A DNA stretch of 64,000 nucleotides, from positions 124,001 through 188,000 of the forward strand of contig NZ_JACDTY010000010.1 of assembly GCF_013520985.1 (NCBI RefSeq), written 5' to 3'. The position numbers and the translations under genes are program-made. The notes beneath the pieces are model-generated. The model saw only the letters and a list, made by a program, of their open reading frames with translations, had not been told where the DNA came from and made no database searches. This document shows positions 44,381 to 52,886 of this stretch, one piece after another; the first letter of the stretch is position 1, and each line of letters begins with the position of its first letter. The stretch comes from Mesorhizobium neociceri. GTDB taxonomy: Bacteria > Pseudomonadota > Alphaproteobacteria > Rhizobiales > Rhizobiaceae.

Positions 44381-45400
44381 ATGAAAGCCGCCGTCTGCCG
44401 CTCGCCCGGTGACCTTGTCCTGGAAGACCGCGCCGCACCCGGCGCTCCCCCTGCCGGCTGGGCACTGGTCGCGGTCAGCCATGTCGGCATCTGCGGCACC
44501 GACTATCATATCTTCGAGGGCAAGCATCCGTTCCTCGCCTACCCCCGCATCATGGGCCATGAAGTGTCGGGCACCGTCATCGAGACCGGCGAAGGCGTCG
44601 ACCTTGCCATTGGCGAGCCCGTCATCATCAACCCCTATCTCGCTTGCGGCAAATGCATCGCCTGCCGGCATGGCAAGCCCAATTGCTGCGTCAGGATCGA
44701 AGTGCTCGGCGTCCATCGCGACGGCGCCATGGCCGAGCAGATCCTGGTGCCGGCGCAGAATCTTTATCCGGCAAACGGCCTGTCGCTGGCCGATGCCGCG
44801 GCGGTGGAATTTCTGGCCATTGGCGCGCATGCCGTGCGCCGCGCCCGCGCTGAACCAGGTGCCCGCACACTGGTCATCGGCGCCGGGCCGATCGGGCTTG
44901 GCACAGCGCTCTTTGCCCGAATCGCCGGGCTCGATGTCAGCTTGCTCGACATGAGCACGGAGCGGCTGGATTTTGCCGAACGCGAACTCGGCTTCTCCAC
45001 GCTCGACGGCTCGCAAAAGGCGGCCGCCGAGCTGGTGCGCGATGCTACCGGCGGGGAAGGTTTTGATGTCGTCTTCGACGCCACCGGCAACACCGCCTCG
45101 GTGCAGTCGGCCTTCGCCCATGTCGCCCATGGCGGCACATTGGTGCTGGTCAGCGTCGTCAAGGACGACATCGTCTTTTCCGATCCCGAATTCCATAAGC
45201 GCGAAATGACCCTGATCGGCAGTCGCAATGCGCTCAAGGCCGACTTCGACCACGTCGCCGCCTCGATCCGCAACGGCGCGGTGCCGCTGGCCAAACTCGT
45301 CACCCACCGCACGACACTGGCCAGCACGCCTGATGATCTGGCGCGCTGGGCGCATGAGAAATCTGGGCTGATCAAGGCTGTGATCGAGGTTGGGTCATAA
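44381..45400 (+). CDS. Zinc-binding alcohol dehydrogenase (MDR superfamily)
   Basis: 339 residues. Catalytic zinc ligands lie in VGICGTDYHIFEG and MGHEVSGTV; the structural zinc loop is CGKCIACRHGKPNCC; the NAD site is TLVIGAGPIGLGTA. The sequence resembles polyol, galactonate and L-idonate-type dehydrogenases. As last gene of the sugar locus it may oxidise a sugar acid or polyol intermediate. It could still be read through the terminator in front of it. Confidence 0.92.
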   Translation: MKAAVCRSPGDLVLEDRAAPGAPPAGWALVAVSHVGICGTDYHIFEGKHPFLAYPRIMGHEVSGTVIETGEGVDLAIGEPVIINPYLACGKCIACRHGKPNCCVRIEVLGVHRDGAMAEQILVPAQNLYPANGLSLADAAAVEFLAIGAHAVRRARAEPGARTLVIGAGPIGLGTALFARIAGLDVSLLDMSTERLDFAERELGFSTLDGSQKAAAELVRDATGGEGFDVVFDATGNTASVQSAFAHVAHGGTLVLVSVVKDDIVFSDPEFHKREMTLIGSRNALKADFDHVAASIRNGAVPLAKLVTHRTTLASTPDDLARWAHEKSGLIKAVIEVGS

Positions 45401-45451
45401 CATTTCAGGCGGTGAACCCGGCCCGAATTGACCACGCCCCGCGCAGGTCGA

Positions 45452-45593
45452 CCCCCACTCCGTCGAGCTTCGCTCGACACCTCTCCCCCGATCGACGGGG
45501 GAGAGGAATGGCGCGAGCTTAGCAAGGCGGGCTCCCTTCCTCTCCCTCCGGAGGGGGGAGAGGTGGCTCGGCGAAGCCGAGACGGAGTGGGGG
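45452..45593. repeat. Long-armed intergenic repeat, related type
   Basis: Outer arms CCCCCACTCCGTC and GACGGAGTGGGGG are exact inverses; inside are GAGCTTCGCTC and CTCGGCGAAGCCGAG hairpins and CTCTCCCCCGATCGACGGGGGAGAG. Same architecture as the 8268 family but different sequence. It fills the gap between the dehydrogenase and phnF genes. Confidence 0.8.
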
Positions 45594-45640
45594 AAGGCGG
45601 TCCTCAAACGCCAAGCCGCTGAAAAATAAGCGCGACCCAG

Positions 45641-46390
45641 CTACAGCGCCGACAGTTTCAGCTCGACCCGCTCCGCCGGAAACCGCGTTTCGGAAAACTG
45701 GATCGGTCGGCCATCCGGCGTGACGTTGACGGCGACCGCGACCAGCACGATGGCCCCCGGCTGCAGGTTGAGGGCGGCAAGGTCGGTGGCATCGGCGTGG
45801 CGCGCCGACAGCACCGTCGATTGCCTGAGATAATCGTCGATACCGAACCGCTTGAGCGAGGCGGTGATCGAACCGGTCTCCGTCATCACGGCATCGATGC
45901 CGGCGAAACGCTTGGCCTCGTACCAGCTGGCAGCCCGCGACACCGGCCGTCCATCGGCCTCACCGCGTGTCTCCAGCCGGATCACCTCGGTGCCCTTCGC
46001 AAGGCCCAGACCCTCGGCGACGCGCTGGCTGGCCGGCTCGATCGCGGATGCGAGCAGCACGATATGCCGTTCCGAAGTCTGCCCTTGCAAGCCCGTCGAA
46101 AACCGCGTCCGGGCGCCGATCGGATAGGACAGCCGCTTGCGCGACAACACGAAAGTGCCGCGCCCCTGTTCGGCTCTGAGCACCCCCTCCTGCACGAGAG
46201 CCGCAATGGCGCTGCGCACCGTGTGGCGGTTGACGCCGTAGCGTTCGGCCAGCGCCACTTCCGGCGGCAGCGCGGCATTCTCGGCAAAATCGCCGGCGGC
46301 GATCGAGTGCAGGACCTGGTCGGCGATCTGCCGCCACAGCGAGACGCCGCTGCGCCGCTCGATGCTATCAGCCCTCTGTTGCCCGGCCAT
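45641..46390 (-). CDS. phnF: Phosphonate metabolism regulator PhnF (GntR/HutC)
   Basis: 249 residues. N-terminal GntR winged helix (LWRQIADQVLHSIAAG, LPPEVALAERYGVNRHTVRS) and a C-terminal UTRA ligand domain (GLGLAKGTEVIRLETRGEAD, RPIQFSETRFPAERVEL). Divergent from phnG across 117 bp that contain a perfect inverted repeat. Its position fits phnF, the repressor-type gene commonly placed in front of C-P lyase operons. Confidence 0.92.
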   Translation of the reverse strand: MAGQQRADSIERRSGVSLWRQIADQVLHSIAAGDFAENAALPPEVALAERYGVNRHTVRSAIAALVQEGVLRAEQGRGTFVLSRKRLSYPIGARTRFSTGLQGQTSERHIVLLASAIEPASQRVAEGLGLAKGTEVIRLETRGEADGRPVSRAASWYEAKRFAGIDAVMTETGSITASLKRFGIDDYLRQSTVLSARHADATDLAALNLQPGAIVLVAVAVNVTPDGRPIQFSETRFPAERVELKLSAL

Positions 46391-46461
46391 TTCGCTCCCG
46401 TCCCGCCCCTGTCATCCACCCGTCATGGACACGGGTTAGATAATAGGTATAATTTGTATAG

Positions 46462-46481
46462 TTGTCTATATCACTAGACAA
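46462..46481. promoter_or_regulatory. Probable PhnF operator
   Basis: TTGTCTA (46462-46468) and TAGACAA (46475-46481) are perfect 7-bp inverted arms separated by six bases, 26 bp before the phnG start. GTCTA/TAGAC half sites agree with GntR/HutC-type operators. A TATAATTTG stretch just upstream could be the phnG -10 element. Confidence 0.7.
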
Positions 46482-46507
46482 ATTTTACGCATTCAGGGAG
46501 TTGCTCC

Positions 46508-46969
46508 ATGCGAGGACAGGAAGCCCGCGACCAGGCCGAGCGCAAGGCCGTCATGGCAACGCTGGCGCAGGCCAGCGGCGGCGACATCGCCCGGCTCTGG
46601 AATGAGGCCGGTCTGACCTCCGAAGCCGAGCTTTTGCGCGGACCGGAAACCGGCCTGGTCACCGTGCGCGGCCGCATCGGCGGCGGCGGCGCGCCGTTCA
46701 ATGTCGGCGAAGCCACGGTCACCCGCGCAACGGTCCGGCTCCCTTCCGGACAGGTCGGCCACAGCTACACGCTCGGCCGTGACCGTAAGAAGGCGGAGCT
46801 GGCGGCGATCGCCGACGCGCTGTGGCAGGACCCGGCGCAGCGCCAGACGGTCGAGACCGTACTGGTCGCGCCGCTGCGCGCCGCCCAGGGCGAGGCGCGC
46901 GAAAAACGCCGCGCCGAGACGGCGGCAACGAAAGTGGATTTCTTCACCATGGTGCGCGGAGAAGACTGA
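46508..46969 (+). CDS. phnG: C-P lyase core subunit PhnG
   Basis: 153 residues; CAGGGAG upstream of ATG 46508. Typical PhnG segments RQEARDQAERKAVMATLAQA, GLVTVRGRIGGGGAPFNVGE and GHSYTLGRDRKKAELAAIADAL. PhnGHIJ form the core complex that joins phosphonate to the ribose of ATP and cleaves the C-P bond. The stop shares one base with the phnH start. Confidence 0.95.
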   Translation: MRGQEARDQAERKAVMATLAQASGGDIARLWNEAGLTSEAELLRGPETGLVTVRGRIGGGGAPFNVGEATVTRATVRLPSGQVGHSYTLGRDRKKAELAAIADALWQDPAQRQTVETVLVAPLRAAQGEAREKRRAETAATKVDFFTMVRGED

Positions 46970-47580
46970 TGGACATCGCAGCCCAATCGATCGACGGCGG
47001 TTTCGCCGATCCGGTGTTCAACGCCCAGACCGTCTTCCGCGCCGTCATGGACGCCATGGCGCGGCCGGGCAGCGTGCAGCCTTTGCCGGCCTTCGCCCGC
47101 CCGCCGGCGCCGCTGTCGGCAACCGCCGGCGCTATCGCGCTGGCGCTGTGCGACAACGACACCCCGCTCTGGCTCGACCCTGCGCTGCAAGCGTCCGCGG
47201 CGGTCAAATCCTGGCTCGGCTTCCACACCGGCGCGCCGCTTGCAAACACACCGGCCGATGCGCATTTCGCTGTGATCGCCAACCCGGCGGAAATGGCGTC
47301 GCTCGACGGCTTTTCGCAAGGCACGCAGGACTATCCCGATCGGTCGACGACATTGATCCTGCAGGTCAGTGATCTCGTCTCCGGCGCGCCTCTGCTGCTC
47401 GAAGGTCCCGGCATCGAAACCCCTGCCACCATCGCGCCGGCGCAGATGCCGCGCCATTTCGTCGAGCAGTGGAAGCAGAATATCACGCGGTTTCCGCGCG
47501 GCGTCGACCTCATCCTGGCGGCGCCCGACGGCATCGCCTGCCTGCCGCGCACCACGCGCATCAAGACGATGGAGGCGTAA
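46969..47580 (+). CDS. phnH: C-P lyase core subunit PhnH
   Basis: 203 residues, starting GFADPVFNAQTVFRAVMDAM, with RPGSVQPLPAF, ALALCDNDTPLWLD and GTQDYPDRSTTLILQV typical of PhnH. ATG 46969 overlaps the phnG stop; the longer open frame upstream is inside phnG. PhnH forms a dimer in the core complex. Confidence 0.95.
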   Translation: MDIAAQSIDGGFADPVFNAQTVFRAVMDAMARPGSVQPLPAFARPPAPLSATAGAIALALCDNDTPLWLDPALQASAAVKSWLGFHTGAPLANTPADAHFAVIANPAEMASLDGFSQGTQDYPDRSTTLILQVSDLVSGAPLLLEGPGIETPATIAPAQMPRHFVEQWKQNITRFPRGVDLILAAPDGIACLPRTTRIKTMEA

Positions 47581-48693
47581 ATGTATGTCGCGGTAAAAGG
47601 CGGCGAAGCCGCTATCGCCAATGCACATAGCCTGCTTGCCGACCGCCGGCGCGGCGACCGTTCGGTCCCGGCGCTGCGTCTCGACCAGATCGTCGAGCAG
47701 TTGGCGCTCGGCGTCGACCGGGTGATGAGCGAAGGTTCGCTCTACGACCGCGAATTGGCCGCGCTCGCCATCGTCCAGGCGCGCGGCGACATGATCGAGG
47801 CGATCTTCCTGGTGCGCGCCTACCGCACCACGCTGCCGCGCTTCGGCTACAGCAATCCCATCGACACCGGCGCCATGCTGGTCGAGCGGCGCGTGTCGGC
47901 GACCTACAAGGACCTGCCCGGCGGCCAGCTGCTTGGGCCCACCTTCGACTACACGCACCGGCTGCTCGACCCCGAGCTTGCCGCCGGCGCCGACGTCGCC
48001 GAACCGCTGCAGCGCGAAACCGAAGCGCAGGCGATGCCGCGCGTCTCGGCGATCCTAGCCCGCGAAGGCCTGATCGAGCCGGACGGCGAGATGCCGCAGG
48101 ATCATATTCCCGGCGACATCACGCGCGAACCGCTGGAATTCCCGATGGCGCGCGACGTCCGCCTGCAGGCTTTGTCTCGCGGCGATGAAGGGTTTTTGCT
48201 GGCGCTCGGCTATTCGACGCAGCGCGGCTATGCCCGCAACCACCCCTTTGTCGGCGAGGTCCGCATCGGCGAGGTCGAGCTGGAGCTCGACGTACCGGAA
48301 CTGCCATTCGCCGTGCCGCTCGGCAAGGTCCGCGTCACCGAGTGCCAGATGGTCAACCAGTTCAAGGGCTCGGCCAAGGCACCGCCGCAATTCACCCGCG
48401 GCTATGGCCTGGTCTTCGGCCAGAGCGAGCGCAAGGCGATGGCCATGGCGCTCTGCGATCGCGCGCTGCGCGCAACAGAACTCGGCGAGGATGTCGTCGC
48501 CGCCGCGCAGGATGAGGAGTTCGTCATCTCGCACTCCGACAATGTCCAGGCGACCGGCTTTGTCGAGCATTTGAAGCTGCCGCACTATGTCGACTTCCAG
48601 GCCGAACTCGACCTCGTGCGCCGCATGCGCGCCGAGTACGAAGCACGCGAAAACCCCGACGTGCTGGAAGACAAAAAGGAAGCGGCGGAATGA
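47581..48693 (+). CDS. phnI: C-P lyase core subunit PhnI
   Basis: 370 residues beginning YVAVKGGEAAIANAHSLLAD. With PhnG and PhnH it forms the nucleosidase-like activity that attaches phosphonate to ribose C1 of ATP. Characteristic segments: RDRELAAL-like YDRELAALAIVQARGDM, TYKDLPGGQLLGPTFDYTHR, YSTQRGYARNHPFVGE and SHSDNVQATGFVEHLKLPHY. It follows phnH without a gap. Confidence 0.96.
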   Translation: MYVAVKGGEAAIANAHSLLADRRRGDRSVPALRLDQIVEQLALGVDRVMSEGSLYDRELAALAIVQARGDMIEAIFLVRAYRTTLPRFGYSNPIDTGAMLVERRVSATYKDLPGGQLLGPTFDYTHRLLDPELAAGADVAEPLQRETEAQAMPRVSAILAREGLIEPDGEMPQDHIPGDITREPLEFPMARDVRLQALSRGDEGFLLALGYSTQRGYARNHPFVGEVRIGEVELELDVPELPFAVPLGKVRVTECQMVNQFKGSAKAPPQFTRGYGLVFGQSERKAMAMALCDRALRATELGEDVVAAAQDEEFVISHSDNVQATGFVEHLKLPHYVDFQAELDLVRRMRAEYEARENPDVLEDKKEAAE

Positions 48694-48695
48694 GC

Positions 48696-48899
48696 CTAGT
48701 CGCCCGACCCACCGTGACCGCCGCCGCCATCATGGGAATGGCCGCCATACCCCCCGCCGTAGTTGTCGCTGCCGCCGATGTTCTCGCCATGCGCGCCCTC
48801 CCTCGGGGCAGGCAGAACCATTCTTCGAAGAAGAAAAGCGACCACGCCGACGAATGCCAGCAGCAGAATTCCAAGATGCATCCAACCGGTTTGGGTCAT
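48696..48899 (-). CDS. Small Gly/His-rich membrane protein antisense inside the phn operon
   Basis: 67 residues on the opposite strand, in the gap between phnI and phnJ. One membrane helix (WMHLGILLLAFVGVVAFLL), then a positively charged border (RRMVLPAPRE) and a Gly/His/Asp/Tyr-rich tail (GGYGGHSHDGGGGHGG). A GAGGGCG ribosome binding site precedes ATG 48899. The clean helix-plus-tail design and the unusual 271-bp gap it explains argue that it is a real gene. The His-rich tail could bind metal. Function unknown. Confidence 0.65.
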   Translation of the reverse strand: MTQTGWMHLGILLLAFVGVVAFLLRRMVLPAPREGAHGENIGGSDNYGGGYGGHSHDGGGGHGGSGD

Positions 48900-48964
48900 C
48901 CGATTTCGCCCTCGTTTGCGCGTCCTGGACGCCAGTTCGATAGCACAATGTGGATGTGATCGCC

Positions 48965-49873
48965 ATGACCGACATCGCCACCTACAACTTCGCCTATCTC
49001 GACGAACAGACCAAAAGGATGATCCGCCGCGCGATCCTCAAGGGCATCGCCATCCCCGGCTACCAGGTGCCGTTCGCTTCGCGCGAAATGCCGATGCCTT
49101 ATGGCTGGGGCACCGGCGGCGTCCAGGTCACCGCCTCGATCATCGGGCCCGACGATGTGTTGAAGGTCATCGATCAGGGCGCCGACGACACCACCAATGC
49201 CGTCTCGATCCGCGCCTTCTTCAAGAAGGTCGCCAACGTCGCCGTCACCACCGAGACGGCGAAGGCCTCGATCATCCAGACCCGCCACCGCATCCCCGAA
49301 CATCCGCTGAGCGCGGGTCAAATTCTGGTCTATCAGGTGCCGATCCCCGAGCCGCTGCGCTTCCTCGAGCCGCGCGAGACCGAGACGCGAAAAATGCATG
49401 CGCTGGAGGAATACGGCCTGATGCATGTGAAACTCTACGAAGACATCGCCAAACACGGCCGGATCGCCACCACCTATGCCTATCCGGTGAAGGTCGAGGG
49501 CCGCTATGTCATGGACCCCTCGCCGACGCCGAAATTCGACAATCCGAAGATGCACCGTTCGCCGGCTTTGCAGCTGTTCGGCGCCGGCCGCGAAAAGCGC
49601 ATCTACGCGGTGCCGCCCTTCACCGATGTCGTCAGCCTCGACTTCGAGGACCATCCGTTCGAGGTGCAGACCTTCGACCAGCCCTGTGCGCTGTGCGCGG
49701 CCGAGAATGTCTATCTCGACGAGGTCATCCTCGACGACCATGGCGGCCACATGTTCGTCTGTTCCGACACCGACCATTGCGAGAAGCGGCGCGCTGATGG
49801 CCATCGTGGCCATCTTGCTCCCGAAACCTCGGAAACCCATTCTACCCCGGAAAAATTGGAGCCGGCGCAATGA
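48965..49873 (+). CDS. phnJ: C-P lyase PhnJ, radical SAM enzyme
   Basis: 302 residues. PhnJ cleaves the C-P bond using a [4Fe-4S] cluster and a glycyl/thiyl radical. The cluster motif is complete: PCALC, 21 residues, then C, five residues, C (FVCSDTDHC), i.e. Cx2Cx21Cx5C. YNFAYLDEQTKRMIRRAILKG and RETETRKMHALEEYGLMHVK are family signatures. I take ATG 48965; GTG 48950 is in frame. Unlike the tightly joined phnGHI it follows a 271-bp gap containing an antisense gene. Confidence 0.96.
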   Translation: MTDIATYNFAYLDEQTKRMIRRAILKGIAIPGYQVPFASREMPMPYGWGTGGVQVTASIIGPDDVLKVIDQGADDTTNAVSIRAFFKKVANVAVTTETAKASIIQTRHRIPEHPLSAGQILVYQVPIPEPLRFLEPRETETRKMHALEEYGLMHVKLYEDIAKHGRIATTYAYPVKVEGRYVMDPSPTPKFDNPKMHRSPALQLFGAGREKRIYAVPPFTDVVSLDFEDHPFEVQTFDQPCALCAAENVYLDEVILDDHGGHMFVCSDTDHCEKRRADGHRGHLAPETSETHSTPEKLEPAQ

Positions 49874-50646
49874 CCGACGAACCGCTGCTGCGCGTCTCGG
49901 CGCTGTCCAAATTCTACGGCTCGCGTGTCGGCTGCGAGAACGTCACCTTCGACCTGTGGCCGGGTGAAGTTCTGGCCGTCGTCGGCGAATCCGGTTCCGG
50001 CAAGACGACGCTGCTCAACTGCCTGTCGACGCGGCTGTTGCCCTCATCCGGCACCGCCAGCTACCGCATGCGCGATGGCCAGTTCCGCGAACTCTACCGC
50101 ATGAGCGAGGCCGAGCGCCGCTTCCTGATGCGCACCGACTGGGGCTTCGTCCACCAGAACCCCGCCGATGGCTTGCGCATGACGGTGTCTGCCGGCGCCA
50201 ATGTCGGCGAGCGGCTGATGGCAGTCGGTGACCGCCACTACGGCAAGATCCGCGCCACAGCTGTCGACTGGCTGTCGCGCGTCGAGATCGACGAGGATCG
50301 CATCGATGACGAGCCGCGCGCCTTCTCCGGCGGCATGCGCCAGCGCCTGCAGATTGCCCGCAACCTCGTCACCGGCCCGCGGCTGGTGTTCATGGACGAG
50401 CCGACTGGCGGCCTCGACGTCTCGGTGCAGGCGCGCCTGCTCGACCTCTTGCGCGGGCTGGTCACCGATCTCGGCCTCGCCGCCATCGTCGTCACCCACG
50501 ACCTCGCCGTGGCGCGGCTTCTGTCGCAGCGCATGATGGTGATGAAAGATGGACGCGTCGTCGAAAGCGGTCTCACCGACCGCGTCCTCGACGATCCGCG
50601 CGCGCCCTACACCCAGCTTCTCGTTTCCTCGATTCTCCAGGTGTGA
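49870..50646 (+). CDS. phnK: C-P lyase ATP-binding protein PhnK
   Basis: 258 residues, ABC-type ATPase that docks on the PhnGHIJ core rather than on a membrane permease. Walker A GESGSGKTTLLN, WGFVHQNPADGLRM Q-loop, signature FSGGMRQRLQIARNL, Walker B LVFMDEPTGGLDVS. Four-base overlap with phnJ. The HQNP sequence at the Q-loop is a PhnK trait. Confidence 0.95.
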   Translation: MTDEPLLRVSALSKFYGSRVGCENVTFDLWPGEVLAVVGESGSGKTTLLNCLSTRLLPSSGTASYRMRDGQFRELYRMSEAERRFLMRTDWGFVHQNPADGLRMTVSAGANVGERLMAVGDRHYGKIRATAVDWLSRVEIDEDRIDDEPRAFSGGMRQRLQIARNLVTGPRLVFMDEPTGGLDVSVQARLLDLLRGLVTDLGLAAIVVTHDLAVARLLSQRMMVMKDGRVVESGLTDRVLDDPRAPYTQLLVSSILQV

Positions 50647-50648
50647 CC

Positions 50649-51356
50649 ATGGCTACGCCCCTCGTTGTCTCCGACGTCGCCAAGAGCTTCACCATGCATC
50701 TGCGCGATGGTATCAGACTGCCGGTCGTCGCCCGTGTCTCTTTCTCGATCCGGACCGGCGAATGCGCCGTGCTCGGCGGCCCCTCGGGTGCCGGCAAGAG
50801 CTCGATCCTGAAAATGCTCTACGGCAACTACGCCGTCGATGAAGGCCAGATCATCGTCCAGCATGAGGGCGGGCTGATCGATCTCGCCACCGCCAGCCCG
50901 CGCACGGTGCTCGCCGTACGCCGCCAGACGATCGGCTATGTCAGCCAGTTTCTGCGCACGGTGCCGCGTGTCTCGGCGCTGGATGTCGTGGCCGAGCCAC
51001 TGGTCGAGCGCGGCGAAGAACGCGAGAGCGCGCGGGCGAAGGTGCGCTCTCTTTTGGCGCAGCTCAATTTGCCGGAAAAACTCTGGGCCCTGCCGCCGGC
51101 GACTTTCTCCGGGGGCGAACAGCAGCGCGTCAACATCGCGCGCGGTTTTATCACAGAGCATCCGGTCCTGCTGCTCGACGAGCCGACCGCTTCGCTCGAC
51201 GCCAAAAACCGTGACGTAGTGGTTGCGCTGATCGCCGCCAAGAAGGCAGCCGGCGTCGCCTTGCTCGGCATCTTCCATGACCTGGATGTCCGAGACGCCG
51301 TCGCCGACCGCATCATCGACGTTACCTCTTTCGCCGCCGGAAAAATCGCCGCATGA
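50649..51356 (+). CDS. phnL: C-P lyase ATP-binding protein PhnL
   Basis: 235 residues, second ABC ATPase of the C-P lyase machinery, which binds the PhnK-core complex. Walker A GGPSGAGKSSILKMLYG, YVSQFLRTVPRVSALDVV, signature FSGGEQQRVNIARGF, Walker B LLLDEPTASLD. ATG 50649 lies three bases after the phnK stop; GTG 50643 overlapping that stop is an alternative. Confidence 0.95.
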   Translation: MATPLVVSDVAKSFTMHLRDGIRLPVVARVSFSIRTGECAVLGGPSGAGKSSILKMLYGNYAVDEGQIIVQHEGGLIDLATASPRTVLAVRRQTIGYVSQFLRTVPRVSALDVVAEPLVERGEERESARAKVRSLLAQLNLPEKLWALPPATFSGGEQQRVNIARGFITEHPVLLLDEPTASLDAKNRDVVVALIAAKKAAGVALLGIFHDLDVRDAVADRIIDVTSFAAGKIAA

Positions 51357-51970
51357 GCAGGAAACTGTCGGAAGCGCCGCTGGTCCACGCAACGGCGCAG
51401 GTCGAGAATTCGACATTGGGACGCTGGACTGAGATCGCCGACCGCAGCCGCGTGTCCGAGAGCATCCTCGGCGACTACTCCTACATGATGCAGGACTGCG
51501 CCGTCTGGTGCGCGACCATCGGCAAGTTCTCCAACATTGCAGCAAGCGTGCGCATCAACGCCACCAACCACCCGACCTGGCGACCGACGCTGCACCACTT
51601 CACCTACCGCGCCTCGGACTATTGGGACGACGCCGAGCATGAGAGCGAATTCTTCGCCCAGCGCCGCGCCAAACGCGTCACCATCGGCCACGACACCTGG
51701 CTCGGCCACGGCTCGACCATCCTGCCCGGCGTGACTGTCGGTGACGGTGCAGCGGTTGGCGCCGGGGCTGTTGTGTCGAAGGATGTAGCGCCCTACACCA
51801 TCGTCGGCGGCGTGCCGGCAAAGCCGATCCGTGAACGCTTCGACCGCCGCACCGCCGAACGCTACCAGGCGCTCGCCTGGTGGGACTGGAACCATGCAAG
51901 GCTGCGCGCCGCGCTCGACGATTTTCGCGAACTTGAGGCGGAAGCCTTCTTGGAAAAATACGGCGGATAA
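51353..51970 (+). CDS. Phn-cluster hexapeptide-repeat acetyltransferase
   Basis: 205 residues, left-handed beta-helix (LbH) transferase resembling the CatB/xenobiotic acetyltransferases. Repeats run from VHATAQVENSTLGRWTEI through WLGHGSTILPGVTVGDGAAV and GAGAVVSKDVAPYTIVGGVP; the catalytic-type His lies in NATNHPTWRP. A transferase of this type is a regular member of alphaproteobacterial phn operons, possibly acetylating aminoalkylphosphonates as PhnO does. Start overlaps the phnL stop by four bases. Confidence 0.92.
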   Translation: MSRKLSEAPLVHATAQVENSTLGRWTEIADRSRVSESILGDYSYMMQDCAVWCATIGKFSNIAASVRINATNHPTWRPTLHHFTYRASDYWDDAEHESEFFAQRRAKRVTIGHDTWLGHGSTILPGVTVGDGAAVGAGAVVSKDVAPYTIVGGVPAKPIRERFDRRTAERYQALAWWDWNHARLRAALDDFRELEAEAFLEKYGG

Positions 51971-52059
51971 CCCATCACATCATCGTCATAAGATCGGCCC
52001 GATTCATATCCTTGACACATGACTCGGACACGAGGCCATCTCCCCCGCAGGAGATCGCA

Positions 52060-52776
52060 ATGCCTCAATCCATCAGACCTTCGCTCGCCGGCTTTTTCGA
52101 AGGCACCAACCCCAAGCCCCCGCTGCATCTCGGCACGCGCTACGACACGGCAGGCAATTTCCTGCCCGAGCCCGGCAACACGGTCGTCAGCCATCTCGTG
52201 AGCGGGTCGCCTTCCGAGGCGGTGGTGATCGAGGTGCGCGAGCGCATGCGCGCAATGCCGGATGCCGACCGGCTGGCCTTCACGCCGATCTCCAGCCTGC
52301 ACATGACGTTGTTTCAGGGCATCATCGAATACCGTCGCCGGCTGCCCTACTGGCCGCAGGACGTGCCGCTCGACACCAGCGTCGACGACATGACCAGCCT
52401 CTATCTGGAGCGGCTCAAGGGCTTTGAGGGCCGCGGTGCGTTCAACATCAAGGTGCTTGAGGTCGTGCCGACCGGCCTCACCGTTGCCGGTGCCACTGAG
52501 CAAGACAGGCGCGCCATGAGCGCCTGGCGGGATACGCTATCGGTGCCGTTCGGTTACCGCCACCCCGACCACGATAGCTACATCTTTCACATCACCTTCG
52601 CCTACCAGATCCAGCGTCTCGCCGATGACAGGGCTACCGCTTGGCAGGACTTCTTCGATGACAGTCTGGCGCTGTTGGAACGGCAGGCCCCGGTGATCGA
52701 AATCAAGCCGCCCGCCTTCTGCAGCTTCAACGACATGAACCATTTCGAAGAGCTGCTGATCCTGGGCCGCTCGTAA
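52060..52776 (+). CDS. DUF1868-like 2H phosphoesterase superfamily protein
   Basis: 238 residues; GGAG nine bases before ATG 52060 decides the start over the TTG at 52012. Two HxT/S motifs, SLHMTLFQG (first half) and FHITFAYQ (second half), mark the 2H phosphoesterase fold whose members open cyclic nucleotide or ribose phosphates. It lies between the acetyltransferase and phnC, 89 bp after the former. The C-P lyase pathway yields a ribose 1,2-cyclic phosphate normally opened by PhnP, absent here; a replacement role is an inference. Confidence 0.85.
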   Translation: MPQSIRPSLAGFFEGTNPKPPLHLGTRYDTAGNFLPEPGNTVVSHLVSGSPSEAVVIEVRERMRAMPDADRLAFTPISSLHMTLFQGIIEYRRRLPYWPQDVPLDTSVDDMTSLYLERLKGFEGRGAFNIKVLEVVPTGLTVAGATEQDRRAMSAWRDTLSVPFGYRHPDHDSYIFHITFAYQIQRLADDRATAWQDFFDDSLALLERQAPVIEIKPPAFCSFNDMNHFEELLILGRS

Positions 52777-52886
52777 ACACACATCTGTGGAGCGTAACAA
52801 AACTGACATGCAGGCGACACGGCAGGTTCATGTGGCTGCGTTAGGCGAAAGCCTGACGATCAATATGGTCCGCACTGGAACCTGCC

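Noticed and set aside
52800..52830. Possible Pho box (CTGACATGCAGGCGACAC) upstream of phnC
   Set aside because: The first half site is good, but the second matches the CTGTCAT consensus at only about three positions; too weak to list. A PhoB binding test would decide.
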